Below are positions 60,033-64,000 of a stretch of 64,000 bases of DNA, piece by piece. The DNA comes from Alphaproteobacteria bacterium (GTDB taxonomy: Bacteria > Pseudomonadota > Alphaproteobacteria > RF32 > CAG-239), in NCBI GenBank assembly GCA_017528205.1, contig JAFXPE010000032.1, positions 70,430-134,429 of the forward strand. The letters are read 5' to 3'. The notes beneath the pieces are model-generated. The model did not search any database. It was not told the origin of the DNA and saw only the letters and a list, made by a program, of their open reading frames with translations. The position numbers and the translations under genes are program-made. Numbering within the stretch: position 1 is the first letter of the stretch; each line of letters starts with the position of its first letter.

Positions 60033-60779
60033 ATGGCGCAAACAGAAGATAAAAAACAGCTTAAGAAAACGCTAGAGGAAAAATATGCGCAAACTTACGG
60101 CGAAAAAATTTCTTTTGCCGAGGTAAAACAAAACGGCAAATATTTGGTTGCCTTGCAAAGCAGCGGAAGCGAAGATTTCAAAATGGGCCCTGACCAAGTG
60201 CCTTATGAGCACAATTCGGCAACGTATTATATTTTGGACCCTGAAACCGGCAAAGATACCAAAATGACCGTTCATTCGGAGGGCGAAAAAAATAAAACCC
60301 ATCAAAATACGGAAATGAAAATTTTTGACGGTAAAGCGCTGGTTGCACATTTTGCGGTTTCCGATGCGTATATTGACACCGCCAACGTTGCCGAGCTGGC
60401 CAAAATCGTTAACGGCGCTTATCCGCAAGAAAAATACAGTGCCTATTCTCCGCTGACGGAAAAGCTGTTTCTCGATTGGTTCCATTCCGAAGAAACGGTG
60501 CAGGTTATAGAGCAAAAAAAGCAAAAACACCTGCAAGCGGAACAAAGAGAGCTGAAAAGAGATTTGCGCATGGCGGAAGATTTTGTTATCAACTTTACCA
60601 ACGGCAATTTTCCGAGCAACAAATTGGCCAAACTTCGCCATAAAATGTCTCAATCCAAACCGGCCAAACTTTTGGGTAAGTTGGTGGGGAAAGATATTGA
60701 AAAAACACCGATTGGAACAGACTTGAAAGTATTGGAACGCATAGTTTCCAATGCCGTCTTGGGCAAAGATAAGGATTAA
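60033..60779 (+). CDS. Soluble protein, unknown function
   Basis: A 248-residue charged protein. The first half is mixed alpha/beta, the second helical ('KQKHLQAEQRELKRDLRMAE'). Its basic C-terminal part ('KLAKLRHKMSQSKPAKLL') resembles the end of the next protein ('TLSKLRDRVSKNGKSKF'). No known family. First gene of a three-gene operon (gaps of 15 and 10 bases). Confidence 0.65.
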   Translation: MAQTEDKKQLKKTLEEKYAQTYGEKISFAEVKQNGKYLVALQSSGSEDFKMGPDQVPYEHNSATYYILDPETGKDTKMTVHSEGEKNKTHQNTEMKIFDGKALVAHFAVSDAYIDTANVAELAKIVNGAYPQEKYSAYSPLTEKLFLDWFHSEETVQVIEQKKQKHLQAEQRELKRDLRMAEDFVINFTNGNFPSNKLAKLRHKMSQSKPAKLLGKLVGKDIEKTPIGTDLKVLERIVSNAVLGKDKD

Positions 60780-60794
60780 GCAGAAAGGGGATTT

Positions 60795-61679
60795 ATGATG
60801 AATAAATTTAAGGTAATCAGAGAAAGACCGGGATATTATAACGACGGCGACGGCTCGGTTCAGGTTATTTGCGAGGCCGATGAATCCAAAAACGTTAAGA
60901 TAACTCAAAATAACTGCTTTTTGAATGAAAAGCAAATTGTTAAGTTGTATGATTATTTGCAGAAAAACTCGAATATTAAATCAACTTACGTTCATAAAAA
61001 CGGCTCCGGTTATGAAGGTCCGGATGCTGATTTCAGCGTATCTTTTTCTGATAAAAACGGCCATAAAGCGTCCGTATCTTTGGCCGAGTTGCCAAATGCC
61101 GAAAATCCGGAATTGATGGCGGCGATGGGAGTGGAAATCGGTGAGCAAAAAACGGCAGATAAACCCCAAAAAAAATTTGTTGTGCTGGAGGCTTCGGGAT
61201 ATCAAACCGACGGTGATCATATTTTGTTAATCAGAGATACTGAAAACGGCGAGATAACCAAAGACGTCAGAATCAATAAAGGACACCAATTCAGCTCGTG
61301 CCAGTTGACGATTGACCAGATAATGAAAATATACGGTTGCTTAGAGGCCAATCAGGAAAATCGCACTTTTGTTGAAAAGAAAACCCAAGAGGATTCTCAC
61401 TATACCTCAGACGAAAATTTGGTAATATATTGTAATCATAAGAAGCTTGCTTTATCCGAGCTTCCAAGTTACGAAAATGCGTTGCTGCGAAATTCGCTGG
61501 AAGCAAAATTCGGTGACCTCGAAAAAACATTCAAAGCAGAAGATACGGAGCTTAAAAACAAAAGCACGCTTTCCAAACTCAGAGATAGAGTCTCAAAAAA
61601 CGGAAAATCGAAATTTGCTAAAATCGGCATGATGGCAAGCATGCTTCTTTCTGCCATAAAAGATAACTCCAAAGAATAA
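60795..61679 (+). CDS. Protein with an internal duplication, unknown function
   Basis: A 294-residue protein made of two similar halves. The first (about 1-112) has 'LNEKQIVKLYDYLQKN' and 'VSLAELPNAENPELM'; the second (about 122-245) has 'LTIDQIMKIYGCLEAN' and 'LALSELPSYENALLR' at equal spacing. A basic tail follows. No family recognised. ATG 60795 or 60798 are both possible after AAAGGGG. Confidence 0.65.
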   Translation: MMNKFKVIRERPGYYNDGDGSVQVICEADESKNVKITQNNCFLNEKQIVKLYDYLQKNSNIKSTYVHKNGSGYEGPDADFSVSFSDKNGHKASVSLAELPNAENPELMAAMGVEIGEQKTADKPQKKFVVLEASGYQTDGDHILLIRDTENGEITKDVRINKGHQFSSCQLTIDQIMKIYGCLEANQENRTFVEKKTQEDSHYTSDENLVIYCNHKKLALSELPSYENALLRNSLEAKFGDLEKTFKAEDTELKNKSTLSKLRDRVSKNGKSKFAKIGMMASMLLSAIKDNSKE

Positions 61680-61689
61680 ACAAAAGATA

Positions 61690-62268
61690 ATGCACACCTA
61701 TTTGATTATCGGCAACATTTTTTCATTTCTGTCGGCGGTTTGTATCGCCGTTTCGGTTATCAAAAAAAATAAAAACGATTTGATATGGTGGCAAATTATT
61801 GATGTGATATTCTGCATTTTATCCAATATCGCATTATACACCTATGCCGCCATGACCACCAACTCCGTGGCGTTAATTCGCAACATTTTGGCCTATAAAA
61901 ACAAGCTGACTAAAAATCTGACCTGGATTTTGTGTGTTTTATGCGTGGTTGTCGGGCTTTGGGCCAACAATCGAGGGATAATCGGGTTGTTTCCGATTAT
62001 TGCTTCGGCCAGTTATACGATTTTTATGTTCATTACCGAAAACGAACAGCAAATGCGCTGGGCGCTGGTTTCTAATTTGATATTATGGTTGGTGCACGAT
62101 ATTTATGTACAAGCCTACCCTTCGGCCGTTACCGATTTGGTTTTAAGCGTTTGGACTGCCGTTCAGATATGGAAATACGGCTTGACTAAGGACGGATTTG
62201 GAAGCATAATTAAAGGTAAGCGGGCGGTTGAAGAGATTGTGCCGCCCAACCGTAAAGAAGAGCGGTAA
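61690..62268 (+). CDS. YgjV-family inner membrane protein (paralogue 2)
   Basis: A 192-residue, six-helix membrane protein very similar to the one at 47993 over residues 1-165 and with an extra basic tail. Starts 10 bases after the preceding stop, with a weak ribosome site, so translation may be coupled. The family's role is not established. Confidence 0.8.
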   Translation: MHTYLIIGNIFSFLSAVCIAVSVIKKNKNDLIWWQIIDVIFCILSNIALYTYAAMTTNSVALIRNILAYKNKLTKNLTWILCVLCVVVGLWANNRGIIGLFPIIASASYTIFMFITENEQQMRWALVSNLILWLVHDIYVQAYPSAVTDLVLSVWTAVQIWKYGLTKDGFGSIIKGKRAVEEIVPPNRKEER

Positions 62269-62286
62269 AATCTGGAGGGACTATTG

Positions 62287-64000
62287 ATGAGTAAAACCAA
62301 CGCCAAAGAAGCATTGACTAAAGAAGATTTAGCTACGGCCAAGAAAAAAATTCTGGAGTTTACCAGCGGTAATAAATTGTTGTTGGGCGGCTCCGGCGCA
62401 ACGGCAATTTTGAAGGTTTTATCCACGGTTGCCGATAAGCTTTGTCGCGATAACGAAGGCAACTTCAAGCCGGGATGGTTTTACAGTTATATCACTTCTA
62501 ACTTGCTCTCCGGCGCCAGTGTTGAGCTGTTGAACAATTATATGAAAAAGCGGCAGATTTCCATTGAAAGCAGCATTGCGGAAAAAACACATCAAATGTT
62601 TGACACTTTTTCCATTGATGAACGGCGTTCACGTGTGGAAGACATTGATAAAACCATGAGTGATATTCATAGCATGAAGAAGTCTGCTGCCGGATATTTA
62701 GGTGCTAAAAGCGGTTTAATCAGCGGCTGTATTTCTTCCGCCGCCTTGGTCGGCACAACGCTTATCAGCGGCGGTTTGGCCAGTTTACCGATAATGGGTG
62801 CGGTGATTGTCGCTTCGGGAGTTAGTTCGTTTTTTATCAATCGTAAAATGAATGCGGAAAAAATCGCCAGCCGTAATCGTATTCGCAAAGCAAATGCCAG
62901 TTTTAATGCCGCTGACAGACAGGCTTATATTGCCAGTTATAAAACCGAAACTTCGGATGCTACCGGCAAATCTAAAGAAATTTTCAACGAAAAAAGACGC
63001 GCTTCGGAAAAAGAATATCACAAATTATCGGATATTTTGAGTAAATACGCAATAATCGGCACAGCGTTGAAAAGCGTTGTAGTGGCCGGCGTTGTGGCCG
63101 CCACCATCAGTAATCCGGTAAATGCGCTGGTCAGCGTGGCGGCAACGCTCGGCACCTATGGCGCGGTTGACCGTTGCGTAAATTCATTTTTTGCGCTGAA
63201 AGAACATATCGGCAATTTTGCCAATGCTTATAAGAGCTTTCTGCCTAAGCAAAAGGTAAAATACGGTACGGAAAAAATTCCGCAAAACGCCAATGTTATT
63301 GAATTGGATAATGTTTTAGTGCGCCGCAAAGATCCCAATGATTCAACCAAAACCGGAAAAGAAGTTTTGTTTTCCGTTCCGGAAAAGCAATATATCGGCA
63401 CGGGTATAACTCTTTTGAGCGGAGCTAGCGGTGCCGGCAAAAGCACCTTAATCAATTTATTGATGCATAGCCATGATGTTGACGGCGGTACCATAAAAAT
63501 CGGCTCAATCGACGAGAACGGTGTATTTAAAGGTACGGAATACGATAAACTGGCGTTTGCCGAACCTTCACGTCATATTGCCATATCTATGCAAAAGCCG
63601 GAGTTTGTTGAAATGACGGTGGACGAGTTTATTCGCCTTTCCAATCCGAATGCGCCGGAAGAGTTAGTGCAAGAGGTTATGGACGTGGTGGGTATCAGAG
63701 ATGATCCGGGCAGTCCGGAATGTATATCTCCGCGCAAAATTATACGCGGCAACGGAAAAGGTTTGTCCGGCGGACAAGCCAACCGCCTGAATTTGGCACA
63801 AGCTCTTATTAAAGATTCGCCGATTTTGATTTTGGACGAGCCGACGGCCGGAGTTGATGCCACCATGGAAGAAAACATTGCGCAGTATTTGAACAAAATT
63901 AAACACAACAAAACCATAATTTACATTACGCATAACATTGAAGACGTGCGCGATTTGCAAATTGATCAGGCTTTGGATTTGGGCAAAGACGATGGAGATA
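62287..64000 (+). CDS. ABC transporter with fused membrane and ATPase domains (3' truncated)
   Basis: The frame is open from ATG 62287 (GGAGGGA upstream) to the window end, at least 571 residues. Hydrophobic segments lie at about 143-184 and 254-296. The nucleotide-binding domain follows: Walker A 'GASGAGKST' (about 379-387), Q-loop 'ISMQKPEF', signature LSGGQ (about 493), Walker B 'PILILDEP' with Glu about 518, and 'ITHN' as the H-loop. Membrane-then-ATPase order suggests an exporter half-transporter. The membrane part is Ala/Gly/Ser-rich and unlike standard six-helix exporters. Only the end is missing. Confidence 0.85.
   Translation, partial: MSKTNAKEALTKEDLATAKKKILEFTSGNKLLLGGSGATAILKVLSTVADKLCRDNEGNFKPGWFYSYITSNLLSGASVELLNNYMKKRQISIESSIAEKTHQMFDTFSIDERRSRVEDIDKTMSDIHSMKKSAAGYLGAKSGLISGCISSAALVGTTLISGGLASLPIMGAVIVASGVSSFFINRKMNAEKIASRNRIRKANASFNAADRQAYIASYKTETSDATGKSKEIFNEKRRASEKEYHKLSDILSKYAIIGTALKSVVVAGVVAATISNPVNALVSVAATLGTYGAVDRCVNSFFALKEHIGNFANAYKSFLPKQKVKYGTEKIPQNANVIELDNVLVRRKDPNDSTKTGKEVLFSVPEKQYIGTGITLLSGASGAGKSTLINLLMHSHDVDGGTIKIGSIDENGVFKGTEYDKLAFAEPSRHIAISMQKPEFVEMTVDEFIRLSNPNAPEELVQEVMDVVGIRDDPGSPECISPRKIIRGNGKGLSGGQANRLNLAQALIKDSPILILDEPTAGVDATMEENIAQYLNKIKHNKTIIYITHNIEDVRDLQIDQALDLGKDDGD

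Overview
The window is a piece of bacterial chromosome. Its first 24.6 kb is the right-hand part of an integrated short-tailed (podovirus-like) prophage; the rest is host chromosome. The host looks like an uncultured, moderately AT-rich Gram-negative bacterium: it has an outer-membrane autotransporter, lipoproteins, a lipid A/LPS-type phosphoethanolamine transferase and a TrkA potassium regulator. A dihydrouridine synthase gene overlapping trkA recalls the alphaproteobacterial nifR3-ntr-trkA order, so a host-associated alphaproteobacterium is my best guess, not a firm assignment. TGA is used as a normal stop.

Prophage (1 to about 24,575). Left to right: tail tubular proteins A and B, two internal virion proteins, a 10-kb gene for a polyvalent ejected protein (ParB-like, toxin-nuclease-like and zincin-like segments), a T7-type tail fibre, a second fibre protein, then a complete diversity-generating retroelement (DGR). 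The DGR has a tail-tip target gene ending in a variable repeat (VR), an Avd-type accessory gene, the template repeat (TR) and a DGR-type reverse transcriptase. The VR differs from the TR at nine positions, and all nine are adenines in the TR. A lysis cassette (SleB-type hydrolase, holin, nested spanins), small genes and a tyrosine integrase follow. The element ends in a displaced 3' half of a tRNA-Leu(UAA), which is the right attachment site. Head genes and the left end lie outside the window.

Host, 24.6 to 46 kb. A 2,790-residue autotransporter with an ankyrin-like N-terminus, a small heat-shock protein, an FAD oxidoreductase, an ACP-like protein, a DUF3137 membrane protein with a VanX-like dipeptidase, an ankyrin-repeat exported protein, a possible kinase-fold protein, an endonuclease/exonuclease/phosphatase-family protein, and the trkA-dus-coiled-coil operon.

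Host, 46 to 64 kb. A tRNA-Thr(GGU) is followed by about 2.4 kb containing several tRNA-tail-like 'CACCAT plus terminator' modules. Then comes an accessory region of small membrane proteins (three YgjV-like paralogues), a Bor-like lipoprotein, an EF-hand protein, a phosphoethanolamine transferase fused to a GDPD-like domain, a broken FkbM methyltransferase gene, a HExxH protein, two acetyltransferases, several unrecognised proteins driven by near-identical promoters, and an ABC transporter cut by the window end.
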